From: Pratylenchus scribneri | Lineage: Eukaryota > Nematoda > Chromadorea > Rhabditida > Pratylenchidae | Reading direction: 5' to 3' | Assembly: GCA_030063045.1 (NCBI GenBank) | Contig: JAQSEB010000059.1 | Span: 4,650,001-4,714,000 of the forward strand | DNA: 64,000 bases | In this document: positions 1 through 11,194 of the stretch, in pieces | Layout: the number at the start of each line of letters is the position of its first letter | How positions within the stretch are numbered: the first letter of the stretch is position 1 | Translations under genes and position numbers: made by a program | Notes under the pieces: generated by a model | Told to the model about the DNA's origin: nothing | Database searches by the model: none | The model's input: the letters and a program-made list of their open reading frames with translations, nothing else

Positions 1-873
1 CAATGTCCACAATCTTCATTCATTTATAATTTAATCAAAAATGGCCAATATTCTTTTGCCCACTTTAATTCCATTCTTTTCCGCATATATTTCCAAATTT
101 TTGACCAACATTCGATTAAATCGCCTCAAATCTTTGTTCTGCGCCTTTTCGTGATGGAGAATGAGGATGAAAGGCTGATGGGGAGGGGATCGAGGCCGAG
201 AAAGGGAATATGTGGAAGTGGCCGAAAATGCAAAGGATTCAAGCATTTGAGGGGAATGCCGATTTTGGGTTGAGATGATTTTGTGGGAAAATGGAAGCAA
301 ACTGAGCAAAACATCGATTCGGCCAGATTGGCCAATCAAATCCAACAATTTGGCCAAAGGTTCTTGACCGAATTTGGCCAGCAATGTGCCCATTGCATCT
401 AAAAATGCTTTATATTTCCTCAGGGAATATTATTATTCCTTTACTTTCTGATCGACGCATTCCAACAATTTCATCCAAACTTAAACCAAAATGGGCGGCC
501 AAAAATTCCCAATTTCGCATTGAACCAAAAATTGGTGAATTCAAACGAATTTCCAGCAAATTTGAAATGTTGACCGGCAAATCACGAATGAATATTCTTT
601 TGGAGGATGAAATTGGCCAATTTTCAAGAAGTTTGGAAGGAGAAGGAGGCGATGGAATGGACAAAAATTCGGTGAAAATATCCTTCAATCAAATGAGGGA
701 ATTCATTAATTTATTTATTTATTGCCTAATTTAACCTGTTGGTCCTCATTTGTTGGAATATTTTTGTGATGGATTTGATTATTATTGTCCAATGCAATTG
801 TGACAGTCATTGTGGCCACATCCTCCCCCTCCTCTTCACCTTCATTTTGTTGGCCAATTAAATCGCTGGCCAT
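1..873 (-). CDS. Death-domain adaptor, ACT1/ACTL-1-like (3' end off window)
   Basis: Partial gene. Exons read as 873-736, 682-445 and 398 to about 64, with a possible further exon 13-1. The start at 873 (MASDLIGQQ) is the first ATG after a TTTTTGTAG acceptor, which could be a cis or a trans-splice site. After an acidic N-terminal region, exons 2-3 encode a death domain: RIFIRDLPVNISNLLEIRL, then NWEFLAAHFGLS, and across the splice KFGQEPLAKLLDLIGQSGR, the helix pattern of the MyD88/IRAK/ACT1 death domains. The next block, PFILILHHEK then LVKNLEIYAEKNGIK, resembles the start of a SEFIR domain. A death domain plus SEFIR is the architecture of the nematode IL-17 receptor adaptor ACTL-1. If exon 3 is not spliced at 64 it stops at 31. 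The death domain is a strong call; the SEFIR part and the name are inference. Confidence 0.6.
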
Positions 874-2872
874 CTCCTCCACCAAAATTATCTACAAAAA
901 TGGCCAAAATAAATCCAATGGAATGTTTTGGACTCATTTTGTCCATTCCCCCATTGCATTTGGCCAAGGAATTATTCGAGAATGGCCAATTCCCATTCCC
1001 CCAGCCTCCATTCCATTTATTTATTTTCGTCTCATTTTTCCGTCAACATCAATCCTCCTCCTCCTCCATTTCCATTTATGCCCATTTCTCGCCCATCCGT
1101 ACAACCATTCCATTCCCTTCTTCCAATATACGGATCCGCCAATTTGCCGCCTCAACAAATCCCTGCGCAAATCCCAAATCCAATCCAATCTTTTCCTTCT
1201 TATCCACTTATTTCCCACAACAAATTGTTCTTTTCCCAAATTCCTTCCCAATACCAACCATTTAGCAGCCATAAATATAATAATTTTAGTCAATTCAATT
1301 CTTTCCCATCCTCCCTTAAATATTTGCTTTTCCCCTTATCATTTTACTCATTCCACCAACCACTCACCACAAACCACACCAACAAAATGCAAATTACTCC
1401 TCCCATCCCTTCCCCCATTTACAAAGATTAATCGCCCCCCATTGGTTGCAGCTTTTAGTATTCTTTTCACCCAAATCCACAATTTATTCAATCAATTATT
1501 CCCCCCAATATATTAAGGCCCAATAAGTTGCTTTTTTGTTGTTTATTTTGTCCAAAAAAAACTTCGCAACCCTTTTTGTTGTTGCCGCCTATTCATATTT
1601 CATTTTTCGGGTCAAATCCCCAAGGCCCTACTGACCAACCCAATGTAAATCCCCCATCCTCCTCTTATGGCATTTCCTTCGATAAACCCACTTTTCCCTT
1701 TGCCCATAATCCTGTTAAACTCGCCGCCTTTCCCTCTTCCATTTTTGGGCCCAGCTGCTTCTTTCCAATTCCCCCCCCCCCCCCCCCCCATTTCCCTCAT
1801 TTTTTCACACTTTGGCCCTTTTTATGGCCACTCTGCTGGCACCAAATAATGGAAAAAGCCCTCCTCACACCATTACTTTTTCCTTACTTTTTAGGCCATT
1901 TCCGTGTTTTGTTTATTTTTCGTCCCCTTTTTCCCTCTTCACTTTTCTTTGCCATTTGTCGTCTCAAAACCACCTCAAAATGATGTACTTCCTTTCCTTT
2001 TCCTCGTCATTTTGGCCGATTTGCCCTCCGGCCCCTTCAATGTTTTCAACAGCCGCCAATCCCCTTTTCCTTCTTTCCTTTCCCTTCAATCCATCCATCC
2101 CAATCGCCCTCCGGACCCTTCATTCCCAATCCATTCTTTTACATTGATTCATCCTTCCAACCAGCCGCCCCCATCCTTTGCCCACAAAAAGCCTTTCCTC
2201 TCCTTCATTGGGACAAACAACCACCGAAGGAGAAGATGCGATGGATGGGAGAATTCGCGCGACCAAAAAGGGGGAGGGGGGGGGGCATTGGCGACTAAAG
2301 AAGAAGAAGCGGAGAAGGGGCCAAGGAAGGATTCGGAATGGAGGGGAAATTGGACGTGTCGAAGACCGATCGATATGGGAGGCCGAGAAGGGGACAAAAC
2401 ATTATTTGCATTTTAGCAACAAGGAAAGGCGACGACCAATTCATTGGCCATTGCAAAAAGGCCACAAAAGAATTCCGTCGCCTCCTTTCATTTTCCCAAT
2501 TCTACTCCATTTGTGCACCAACACTTAACCTAAATCCAGCCAAATCTCTGCGCAATTTCCCAATCCAAAACCATCAAAAGGCACATTTTGCATTGCTCAA
2601 TCTGCGCGACAAAGTTCGTCCGGGGATTTGTGCGCGCCCTTTTCATTCCCTTTGGTCATCCACTTCTGACCCGAATTTGCCTCCCATTCCCAAACTGCCC
2701 TTCCGCCTATCCAAAACAACCCCCCCCCCCCCATTCCCCCAATTTCCATGCTCGATCGATTTTGTTGCACCCAAAAATCCATCCAATTTCCCCCAAATAG
2801 AATAAAAGTGCCAAAACAGTGCGGAAGTTAAAAAGTGTCAAGGCGAAAAGGAGGGCATTTTCCCCTTAAAAA
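874..2872. other. Divergent intergenic region, pyrimidine-rich low complexity
   Basis: About 2 kb between the death-domain gene (-) and vab-9 (+). The plus strand is very rich in C and T with Pro/Ser/Phe-coding open frames on several phases and no conserved domain. It contains a run of 19 C at 1771-1789 and 13 C at 2720-2732. I see no convincing exon. It must contain the promoters of both flanking genes, but I cannot point to individual sites. Confidence 0.6.
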
Positions 2873-3654
2873 ATGCCGGCCCAAACCACCACTTCCGTGG
2901 AGACTGTCACCGTTGTTCGTCCATTGAAAGTCATTTCCGTTGTTTGCCTTTTCATTTCCTTGATCCTCCTTTGCATCGCACTTTTGACCACATATTGGCT
3001 AAAAACGTATTCATTCCACACTGGCCTATTCCAAGAATGCACCGAAAGGACGGCATCAACCCCAACAAATCCAGTCCCATTCGCCCCAATGGAAGGTCAA
3101 TGCCAACCGCCAGCCAGGAATACACGTAAATTAATATGATTCCATTCGATTTATCCATCAATTACATTTTAGTTTTTGTTCGGGTTGCCTCCGTCCTAAT
3201 CATCATTGCGGCTGCATCCACACTTTTTGCCACTTTTGTTAATTTGGCCGGTCTTCGAAGCAATGATTTACATCGAAAATATGTTTTCTACAAAGCGGCA
3301 ACTTGGCTTTCCCTAATCGCCGGTATTATAAATTTATTTCCATTACCTTTACATTCTCTTTCCCCATTTCAGTTTTGTGCGAATTGAGTGCTTTAATTGG
3401 TTTCCCAATTTGTTTTTACATTTCCATCAATTCATACGGCCTTCGGAATTGGGAATTTGATTGGTCCTATGGAGTCGCATGGGGCGCCCTTTTGTAAGTC
3501 CAATTCCAATTCACAATTACATATTATATATATTTTTACTAATTATTTTAGATTCGATTTTGGTGCCCTTCTTTTGTTGATTTGCGACAAAGAACATGAG
3601 GAAGTTTATTATAAGGAGAAGACAATTTACAATCCACCGGTGGAATTTGCCTAA
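2873..3654 (+). CDS. vab-9: VAB-9 / TMEM47 family four-pass membrane protein
   Basis: Four exons: 2873-3125, 3173-3322, 3373-3493, 3552-3654, all with GT-AG introns in consistent phase. The product has four hydrophobic segments: VISVVCLFISLILLCIALLT, then SVLIIIAAASTLFATFV, then the segment around LIGFPICFYISI, then the one around FGALLLLICDK. The start RPLKVISVVC, the GLFQEC segment of the first extracellular loop and the late NWEFDWSYGVAWGALLFDFG motif match the TMEM47/BCMP1 family, a claudin superfamily branch whose nematode member VAB-9 localises to epithelial adherens junctions and affects epidermal shape. The tail ends KEHEEVYYKEKTIYNPP, like the EDYY end of TMEM47. Length (about 208 residues) is normal. 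Confidence 0.8.
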
Positions 3655-4086
3655 AGGAACATCAAAAAAATGCAGCAAAGGATGGAACAAATACCGTGAT
3701 GATCTTCTTTCTTTCCCAAAAATATTATAATTTTAAAAGGCAGGCTAATTTAATTATGTTTAATGCTCAAATATTTTTACAAAATGAAAATTTCAAAATT
3801 CAAAACATCATCGCCTGCCTTTATTCCCCCTCCACCTCATCAAAATCGGATTGCCTTATTTTATTATATAGTTGATATTCCCCACATCATTGTATTTTAT
3901 TATACGCCATTTTCAACATTTTCCCTCAGCCAATAAACCATTTTGAGCTTTCAACATTTTCCATTGTGTTCAAAGGGTGAGGGGAGGGGAACAATTGATG
4001 GATTTATTCACTCCATTTTGGTGATTTATCTTCACAAACCAAAGATAACCAATCCAAAATCCATCCCAAATTCATTCCAATTTGCA
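3655..4086. other. Intergenic, vab-9 3' region to ZP gene
   Basis: A 432-bp AT-rich spacer between two plus-strand genes. AATAAA-like signals are present (for example near 3932), and there is an oppositely oriented pair of segments around 3740 and 3820 (GGCAGGC and GCCTGCC). No coding exon is seen. Confidence 0.5.
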
Positions 4087-5874
4087 ATGACAATAATATT
4101 TTTATTTCTTTTTCCTATCGTTTTCTTGGGCATTTTTGCTTTGGACAGTCCTCCTCAATTGGTCAGTGTCTTTCCTCAATACTCCCCAAATCCATCTCAA
4201 AATTTGGAAAGGAATGCCTCGAAAATGCAATTCGTCTCCATTTTGTGCCAGACCAACAAATGGACCCACCCGAAACTTTCGCCGGTCACATTTATTTAAA
4301 GGGCTTTTTCTTCTCGGCACATTGCCATTTGGATTATTCTCGGCAGCCAATTGGCCAACCATTTTATATGCATATTCCATATCGAAGTGAATGCCAAGTG
4401 AAAAGGGAAAGGTCCAATGGGCCACCGCCAAAGAATGGTGCCGAAAATGGAGAACAGCCTCAGCAGGAAAATGGAAATGGTGTAATGTACAGCATTGTGG
4501 TCAGCCGAAAATATTAGTAAATATTTTAGCAATAAAATGTCCCCCAGGTCATTGTCCAACATCATCGACTTTTCGTCACAAACCGTGACAAGGCATACAG
4601 CATTTCATGTTTTTACCGAGATGGCCAAAGGGAATTTGAAAGGCATTTTGAAGTTGGGTCCGTGAATTTGCGGGATTTTGATGGATTTTTGTGAATTTGA
4701 ATTAATTTCCCAGGGATTTGACCCCTTCGGATTTGGGTGGCCAAAGGGCGGCACCAACTTGCCAATATCAGGTCCTTCGAGAAAATGCACCCGAAGGCGA
4801 GGATGCAGTTCGTTTTGCGAATATTGGCGAATTATTGGTTCATAAATGGAGTTGCGATACAGGTTGGGCACAATTTTTGGTTGAGGACATTCATCACAAT
4901 TTATAGAGGAAATGGGAATGTTGGTTCATTCATGCACAGTCCGGGATGGATTGGGCCATAGTTTTGGACTTGTGGATGAGAGGGGATGTGTGACTGACCC
5001 AACATTGATGCCTCAACTCAATTATGCCCAACAATTGAATTCATCATCCACTCCAATCAGGCATAAATTAATTAATATAAATATATTATTATTTTTTAGT
5101 GCATTCAAATTCGCCGACCAAATGGTCGTCTATTTTCGATGCCAAATCACACTTTGCGATAAAAATGACAATGGCTGCGAGGGAATTACGGTAATATTTG
5201 AATTGTGCCAAAATTAGAATGAAATTCAGCCCCCAATTTGTGAATTTGTTCCATTGCCTTCGGAGGGGGGACCGCCAATGCCGGCAATTTTCCGCGACTT
5301 TGGCACAACTCGTCGAATTTTTGGCGGCGGCCATTCGACAATGGCCACTTCCAGCAGACATCGATCCAGAAATCCGCAAAAATGTTGCCAAAATATTTGG
5401 AAGCCGCAACCACTTCCGGCACTTTTTGGCCAAGGAGGGGGAAGGAGGAAAAGGAATTCAACGAATTTGTTGGGAAAGGGGAAAAAGAAGTCAAAATTGA
5501 TTACGGTGGATGTGGTGGCCGATGGGCTAATTGTATTCACAAGGGATGAGGGACCAAGTTTGGAGGAGAAAAATCGACTGATGACATTGACAAATTCATC
5601 GATGCCGGTGGCGCAATGCCCAAATAATACTTTTCAACCTTTTTGGGCATTTTCTGGCATCGGTTTTCAATTTCATTTAATTCACTCAATTTCATTGTTT
5701 TTAGCACTTTTCCCCTTCTTCATTGTGGCTTTACTAATTCAACGCCATTTTATGCAAAGGCGGATTAATGCATTGAGCACATTTAGTCCATCATATCCCG
5801 TCGAAATGTCCGGTTTTCCCACCGCTTTTGGCCAAAGCCCAATCCCAAAACCTAGACATTATGGTCGACTTTAA
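4087..5874 (+). CDS. ZP-domain cuticlin-like transmembrane protein
   Basis: Exons 4087-4161, 4212-4499, 4548-4657, 4714-4862, 4907-5060, 5100-5190, 5230-5874; the last may contain a 42-nt in-frame intron before ALFPFFIVALL. A signal peptide (MTIIFLFLFPIVFLGIFA) is followed directly by the ZP module: ECLENAIRLHFVP, FAGHIYLKG, VIVQHHRLFVTNRDKAYS, PTCQYQVL, LLVHKWSC, MLVHSCTVRDG, FGLVDERGC, AFKFADQMVVYFRCQI and PPICEFVP, the conserved order of cuticlin ZP domains. Downstream are a basic furin-type site (GGRRKRNS) and one transmembrane helix, as usual for cuticlins, which are cleaved and polymerise in the apical extracellular matrix. An Asn/Gly-rich insertion sits near residues 85-110. One intron (5061-5099) starts with GC rather than GT. 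Which cuticlin or ZP paralogue it is cannot be decided. Confidence 0.85.
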
Positions 5875-5983
5875 GAAGAACAATAATCTTTTTTGTACAA
5901 TTACACATAATTTTATTAATTTTCAATTTGTTTTAATTAAATTTAATTTAATTCATTTTCGTCCTCTCATCTCATTCATTCAT

Positions 5984-6996
5984 TCATTTTGGGGCATATC
6001 GATAGAATCCTTCGCCGCCTTTCCTTCCCAATTTTCCAACGGCCACCAATTTCTCCAAACTCTCGCACGGCGTATATCGATGATCTTCCGGGCATCGTTG
6101 GTGCCATCCATCCATTATGAATTTCATCGTGTCCAGTCCAATGTAGTCCATCAATTCAAATGGGCCCATTGGATGTCCTTCAATTCATTCAAAATTATTT
6201 ATAATTAAAATGTATTTTTTTGTCCCACCTGTGCCCAATCTCATCGCCGTATCAATGTCCCGGGGACTGGCATTCCCACTTTCGGCCAATCTCATTGCAT
6301 CCGCCAAATATGGGATCAACAATCGATTCACGATGAATCCTGGCGAATCGGCGCATTTCACTGGACTTTTGCCCAATTTTTGGCAAAATTGGAAGAGGGC
6401 ATCGTAGGCTTCATCCGAAGTGTCATTTCCTCGCACCACTTCCACCAATTTCATTGCTGGGACCTTTACAAAAATGTTAAAATAATTAAAAATATATTTG
6501 TTGGGTGACTGACTGGGTTGAAGAAATGCAATCCACCAAAGTTTTCCCTTCTCAATTCCATTTTGGCCGAAACATCCTCCAATAAGAAGGATGAAGTGTT
6601 GGTCACCAGCAAACAATTTTCGCTGACTTGTGCCTCCAAATCCAGGAACAATTTTTGTTTGACCTTCAAATTTTCGACCACCGCCTCGATGACCAAATCC
6701 GCTTCGGCCAAATTTGCTTCATCCATTTCCTCCACCATTTTTAGGCTTTCCATTGCCCTCTTCACCATTTCTTGTTGCCTTTCGGCCGTTTCGCCGGCCA
6801 TCCTTTTCTTCATGGATTTTTGCACTCCTCCAAACACTTTTTGCCGTGCCGCTTCACATTTTTCTTTGCCCCTGCCGACCATTGTCACTTTTTTGAATCC
6901 GGATTCAACGGCCACTTGTGCTATGCCCGTTCCCATCAGCCCAGTGCCAACGATGACCAAATTTTCCAGGGCAAATTGTGATTCGATGTCCAACAT
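5984..6996 (-). CDS. 3-hydroxyacyl-CoA dehydrogenase (short-chain, HADH type)
   Basis: Three exons: 6996-6514, 6463-6229, 6177-5984. The product catalyses NAD-dependent oxidation of 3-hydroxyacyl-CoA in fatty-acid beta-oxidation. The N-terminal Rossmann motif reads [33 protein letters not shown] and GLHFFNP follow. The join at 6514/6463 gives [14 protein letters not shown], then [10 protein letters not shown] in the form [11 protein letters not shown], then across the last splice [20 protein letters not shown], ending [16 protein letters not shown]. All are HADH signatures, including the catalytic His in HFFNP. An upstream in-frame ATG at 7047 would add 17 residues (MTGHSIFHLQSAQ...), possibly a short targeting sequence; I prefer 6996 but cannot exclude 7047. 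The gene ends 110 bp from the convergent ZP gene. Confidence 0.9.
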
Positions 6997-7047
6997 TTTT
7001 AGATGATTTTGGGCTGATTGGAGGTGAAATATGGAATGACCGGTCAT

Positions 7048-7739
7048 GGGGAAGTGGCCTCAATTTAAAGGGCTCAAAGGGCCGCCCATTCCTCCCCTTA
7101 TCATAATTTTGGGCGGCAATTTCCTTCATGGCCATCCTTTTGCACGTGTCCTTCCAAAATCAGGCCATCCCCCGCATTCACGTGAATTCATTTGGCTTTG
7201 ACAATTGAGAGGGGGAATGAGTGAATGGCTCAAAAGTGATTAGATTGGATTGGAGCATTTTGATTGGCCTTGTAAACACATTTTTGGGAGATAAGAAAGG
7301 GGAAATGAATAAAAAAGTTTGTTCGTTTGGTTTTTGCATTGCCTTCCTATAAAAGTGCTTTCATGTAGTCTAGCAAATTTTATTGAATAAATTTATGGTA
7401 AATTAATTGCAAAATATTCCAAATTTGCCCTTAAAAAGTGCAAGAAAAGGGCAAAATGTGCAAAAATGGAAATTATGAAGAGAATTTGGGGAAATGAAAA
7501 GAAATTGAAAGATAAAAATCTTTGCAGCAGAAAAATTTTCGATGAATTTTGTTGGCAACTCTGAAATATCTTCTCAAATTGGAATTGGCATTTCCTCCAA
7601 CCAAATACCCTCCCGCCGTCCATTTAATCCACAAATTTGCTTTCAAATTGTTTTGCCTGACAAATTTGTTTTTGCCAATATAAATTCAACACTTCTTTCA
7701 CAAAATATTTGCCTAAATATATTAATTTCTATCAATTCA
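7048..7739. other. Divergent promoter region, HADH / secreted gene
   Basis: This 0.7-kb region separates HADH (-) from the secreted cysteine-rich gene (+). A TATAAAAG sequence lies at 7348-7355 on the plus strand with a purine-rich AT stretch after it. It is a possible core promoter for the plus-strand gene, although about 390 bp from its start codon. No other gene is seen. Confidence 0.35.
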
Positions 7740-8841
7740 ATGTTTTTGTTGGCAATTTTCGTCCTCTCATCAATTTGGCGAATTTCTGCAGTTTCTCTCG
7801 ATTCCACAAATTGCGATGGAAATTGCATTCAGGAAATGGAGAGGGTTCATCCATGATGTCCTGGGGGCCATATCAAAATATGCTCTTTCTTTTCAGTTGA
7901 TTGAGGCAACTCCAACCAATTCCATTGGCGGTGGAATCATTTACACCCCAAATGGCAATGAACGATCATTTATGAGCCATTTCTTCAGGGATATTTGCGA
8001 GTATTAATCTCATCCCTTCCATTCACTCATTTTTGACAATTTCCCCAAAAGTTCATATCGTGATGTGGACGAATGTTTGTCCAGATGCGAATCTCGAAGT
8101 AAACAAGTTTCGGAGCTGAAAAGTGCCTATGCCGGCCTTCAATTTGTTTGCAAGGAAAGAAAGGAGGAATTCTTTGGTTCATTGCCTTGCCTTTCCGAGT
8201 GCTTCATTCCTCTAATTCTTTGCCAATTTCCTATCATTTTTTAAGGAATGAATCCAAAGGAGTGCGAAAATGTTCAACCCAAATAAACCAATCCCAGGAA
8301 ACCACTCAATTATTCACAAATTCCATTGCCAGCCGCGAATTTCATTCAATGCAAATGCGTTTCAACGCACTTTGCCGGTTGTCCAAATATATTAATATGC
8401 AATAATTCCCCCTTGTAGGGATCTTTCCTCGGTCATTCGATGCATGTTGCCGGTCATAAATGGTATTTTAATTGGGAATAATTTGGAAATTCTTCTTCAA
8501 TTGACTAAAAAGATGGAATATTCCCATTTTTTGTAGATAGTTGTGGCGAAAAACCAGCGAATTTGTTGCTCAAGTTCATCGGACTTGAATTCTCCTCCTT
8601 TGAGACCCTCTACCGTCAACTTGGCTTCCATTCCCCATTGCCCGTTTCATGCAGAACACTAATTAAACATGCGATGGCCACCGACCAACGCCAAATTCAG
8701 AAGCCATTTTCCCGTGCAACAGCCAAATTCTACAAATTCTATTTGCATAATAATTATAGGCGGCATTCTTCGCCATTTCCCTTCCTCATTCTTATTCTCA
8801 ATTTCTCTTTATCAATAATATTTATTATATTCTTGATATGA
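7740..8841 (+). CDS. Secreted cysteine-rich protein, possibly CPG4-type
   Basis: Six exons can be joined in phase, starting at ATG 7740 with a signal peptide (MFLLAIFVLSSIWRISAVS) and ending at 8841. Segments in order: CDGNCIQEMERLIEA, FMSHFFRDICDSYRDVDEC, LSRCESRSKQ, YAGLQFVCKERKEEF, ALCRLDLSSVIRCMLPVI, DSCGEKPANLLLKFI, and PLPVSCRTLIK. The regular C-x(n)-C spacing with a final LPxSCR block resembles the nematode chondroitin-proteoglycan-4 (CPG4) type secreted family, but that assignment is from memory of the pattern and is tentative. The C-terminal 20 or so residues (PFLILILNFSLSIIFIIF) are strongly hydrophobic, so the protein may be GPI-anchored or membrane-held. No enzymatic motif is visible. 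Confidence 0.6.
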
Positions 8842-8959
8842 AAATGCTTTCAAATAAAAATTATTATCATTTTTTTGTGGAAAAAGAGCAAAACAAAAAT
8901 TATGGGGAATTCACGTGAATGACAATGGCAATATGAATGAAGGCTGAAGGGTTATGCAT

Positions 8960-10072
8960 TTAATTAATGGCTTCTTTTTCTTCTTTCGTGCCAATTTCCA
9001 CATTTTCTTTTGGATCATATAGCACAAGGATGTGATCACAAGTTCTTGGAGAAGATGAATCCGAACTTTTCAAACAAGAATCTAAAATATAACAATCGAA
9101 AATAGTATATTTTTTAAATACCTGAATATGAAGAGGCCGTCCCATTCGATTTTACTCGTTTTGGCAAAAAGCATGATGAAGTGGACGAAGAACCTGTTGT
9201 GCAAGTGCTGCACCAATTGCATGAAGTACTTAGAAAGAATTGAGAGAAAAGATTAATTTAAAAATAAAGAATTCCAACTCACCATTCTGCCGTATATCCA
9301 GAAGTGGATAATGAAGATGGTGAATTTGTCGAGCGACATGTACTTTGGGAAGTGTTTGTCTTGAGGCGTATTTTAGATGAATTTGTTGAGCAAGTGCTGC
9401 TGCACCAATTGCATGAAGTACTTGAGAATTTGAATGGAAATGTTTAAATTTAAATAGAATTCCAACTCACCAATCTGAAGATGGTGAATTTGTCATGCAA
9501 GAACAACTTGAAGTGTGCGAAATGTTGGTATTGCGATGGGTTTTAGATGAATTTGTCGTATAAGAGCAAGAGCAACTTGAACAGCCCGAATTGCTAGTAC
9601 TGATGAGATGGATTTTATTATTAAAATCATTGATTTTAACTTACGTATATCCAGAAGTGGAATTTGCTGATATCGGCACACTTTTTGATTGAATTCTAAA
9701 TGGACTACTAGAAGAATATGAAGTTGAAAATGAAGAATTCATGACAGAAATTATTGATTCTTTCTTTATGCTAAAAAAAATTAAATTTTATGCTTAATAT
9801 GAATAATATGATAATGATATAAATAAGTAATTAATTAACAACGAATATAAATAATAAATGAATTAACAATAAAATGAAAATGTTTTTATATATCATTTCT
9901 CGGTTCTCCCCATTAATAACTATGATCGACTTATTTAATATGGATTTATGTTCATTGCAAAAATCTTCGGAACAATATTCACAAGTTCCATTTCCATCAT
10001 ATTCATCACAAAGTTCATCTGCCAAAGTGCAATTATCAAATTCGGTTGAGCAATCCCGGAAAATGAAGGGCC
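8960..10072 (-). CDS. Secreted-type Ly6-like gene with duplicated Ser/Thr/Cys-rich exons (5' end unresolved)
   Basis: Exons joined by phase: 10072-9931, 9770-9645, 9599-9471, 9420-9283, 9228-9122, 9081-8960. The first visible exon encodes PFIFRDCSTEFDNC followed by CEYCSEDFCNEH, a C..C...D.CN ending like Ly6/uPAR folds and similar to exon 4 of the gene at 12043-12619. It is followed by four low-complexity exons rich in Ser, Thr, Asn and Cys. Two of them (9420 and 9228) open with the same TSCNWCSS/TSCNWCST text, and the introns after 9471 and 9283 start with the same GTGAGTTGGAATTC, showing serial exon duplication with conserved phase 2. The C-terminus (CDHILVLYDPKENVEIGTK) is unlike the rest. 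The signal-peptide exon is not found; an inverted-repeat element begins just upstream at about 10111. Function unknown. Confidence 0.5.
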
Positions 10073-10110
10073 CTAATAAAAAAATGATATAAATGAAAAC
10101 AGCAGAACCG

Positions 10111-11143
10111 TTACCCCTCGGTCACAGTGAGGCGTTTTCCGCTCACCGCGACGGAATACCTATGTCACATTAACAGCGGAAAACGCCGAACTTTTTTCGG
10201 TCGAACGGAAAAACGCATTCCGCCGCGTTTTCGCTATTGACCACCCCAGCAGAAACGCCGAGCGTTTTCGGTCGAACGGAAAAAAGCTCTCCGCCGAGCG
10301 TTTTTTTATTGTGACCATTCTAGCGGAATGAGACAGCGGAAAAACGCCCGACGTTTTTCCGCCGATCGGGTTTTCCGCTGATGCTGGTCACAGTGGAGCG
10401 ATTTTGGCCTTTTTTTCCGTCGAACCGAAAACGCCGGCAATTCAAATAATTTGAATTTTTCCGTCCTCCGCCGAGCGGAATTCCTTGTATTTTGCCCAAA
10501 AACCCTTGACTAGACATTTTTAAAAATAAATAAAAAATATTAAAAATTTTTATAAGCTTTTCAAATCAATTCCATCCTATGTAAAAAACTCTGCTCTATT
10601 CAATGATATAAGAATTTATTTATTTGGATGAGGAAAACATTATTTATGAAGATGCAAAATATAAATCATATAAATTTTTTATATTTTCATTTGATTTTTA
10701 TATCATTAAAAAGAGGAAATTTTTCTGAATCAGATATACCTGATTTTAGATTTTTATTTAATTTTTGAAATTTTAAAATAATTTTCAAAAATAAATTTAA
10801 TTTTTAATTGAAAGAGCGGAAAAATTCTCAAATTTTATTGTGACCACTTCGGCGTTTTGCGACGACGGAATTGCATTCAAATTCCGTTCGGCGTTTTCCT
10901 AAAAATCTGAGTGGTCACATTCAGCGGAATTTTTGATTCCGTCGCCGACAAAAAAATCCGTCCAATTTTGTGGTCACAATGATTTAGGAGAACACTGTTT
11001 ATGTGACCACAAAATGGGCGGAAATTTTTTGTCGGCGACGGAATGAAAAATTCCGCTGAATGTGACCACAACTCAGCGGAAGGCCAAAACGTTTTCCGTT
11101 CTCCTCGGCGTCCTTCCGCCTCACTGTGACCGAGGGGTTACTG
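10111..11143. mobile_element. Non-autonomous inverted-repeat DNA element (foldback/MITE-like)
   Basis: The ends are perfect inverted repeats: CCCCTCGGTCACAGTGAGGCG at the left and its complement at the right, directly flanked by TTA on both sides (left gTTA then CCCC; right GGGG then TTAc). A 3-bp TTA target duplication fits PIF/Harbinger-type insertion. The interior has no transposase reading frame. It is built from repeated inverted pieces around GTGGTCACA and TTTTCCGC/GCGGAAAA, including a nested hairpin with arms 10911-10979 and 11002-11069. The central part is AT-rich. This is a non-autonomous element, and it lies between two paralogous secreted genes. Confidence 0.75.
10911..11069. repeat. 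Nested inverted repeat inside the DNA element
   Basis: A 69-bp left arm (10911-10979, beginning GTGGTCACATTCAGCGGAA) and a nearly identical inverted right arm (11002-11069) are separated by about 22 bp. Both arms begin and end with GTGGTCACA-type sequence, the same word that recurs elsewhere in the element, so a smaller element may have inserted in or been built from the larger one. Confidence 0.8.
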
Positions 11144-11194
11144 AAACTGAAAGAAACCACATTTCGGGTAAAAAGAGTAATTAATTGAAGAAAA

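Noticed and set aside
785..2416. Several plus-strand Pro/Ser/Phe-rich frames
   Set aside because: Multiple overlapping frames are open at once because the strand is pyrimidine-rich; no domain and no consistent splicing; the minus-strand exon at 873-736 overlaps the first.
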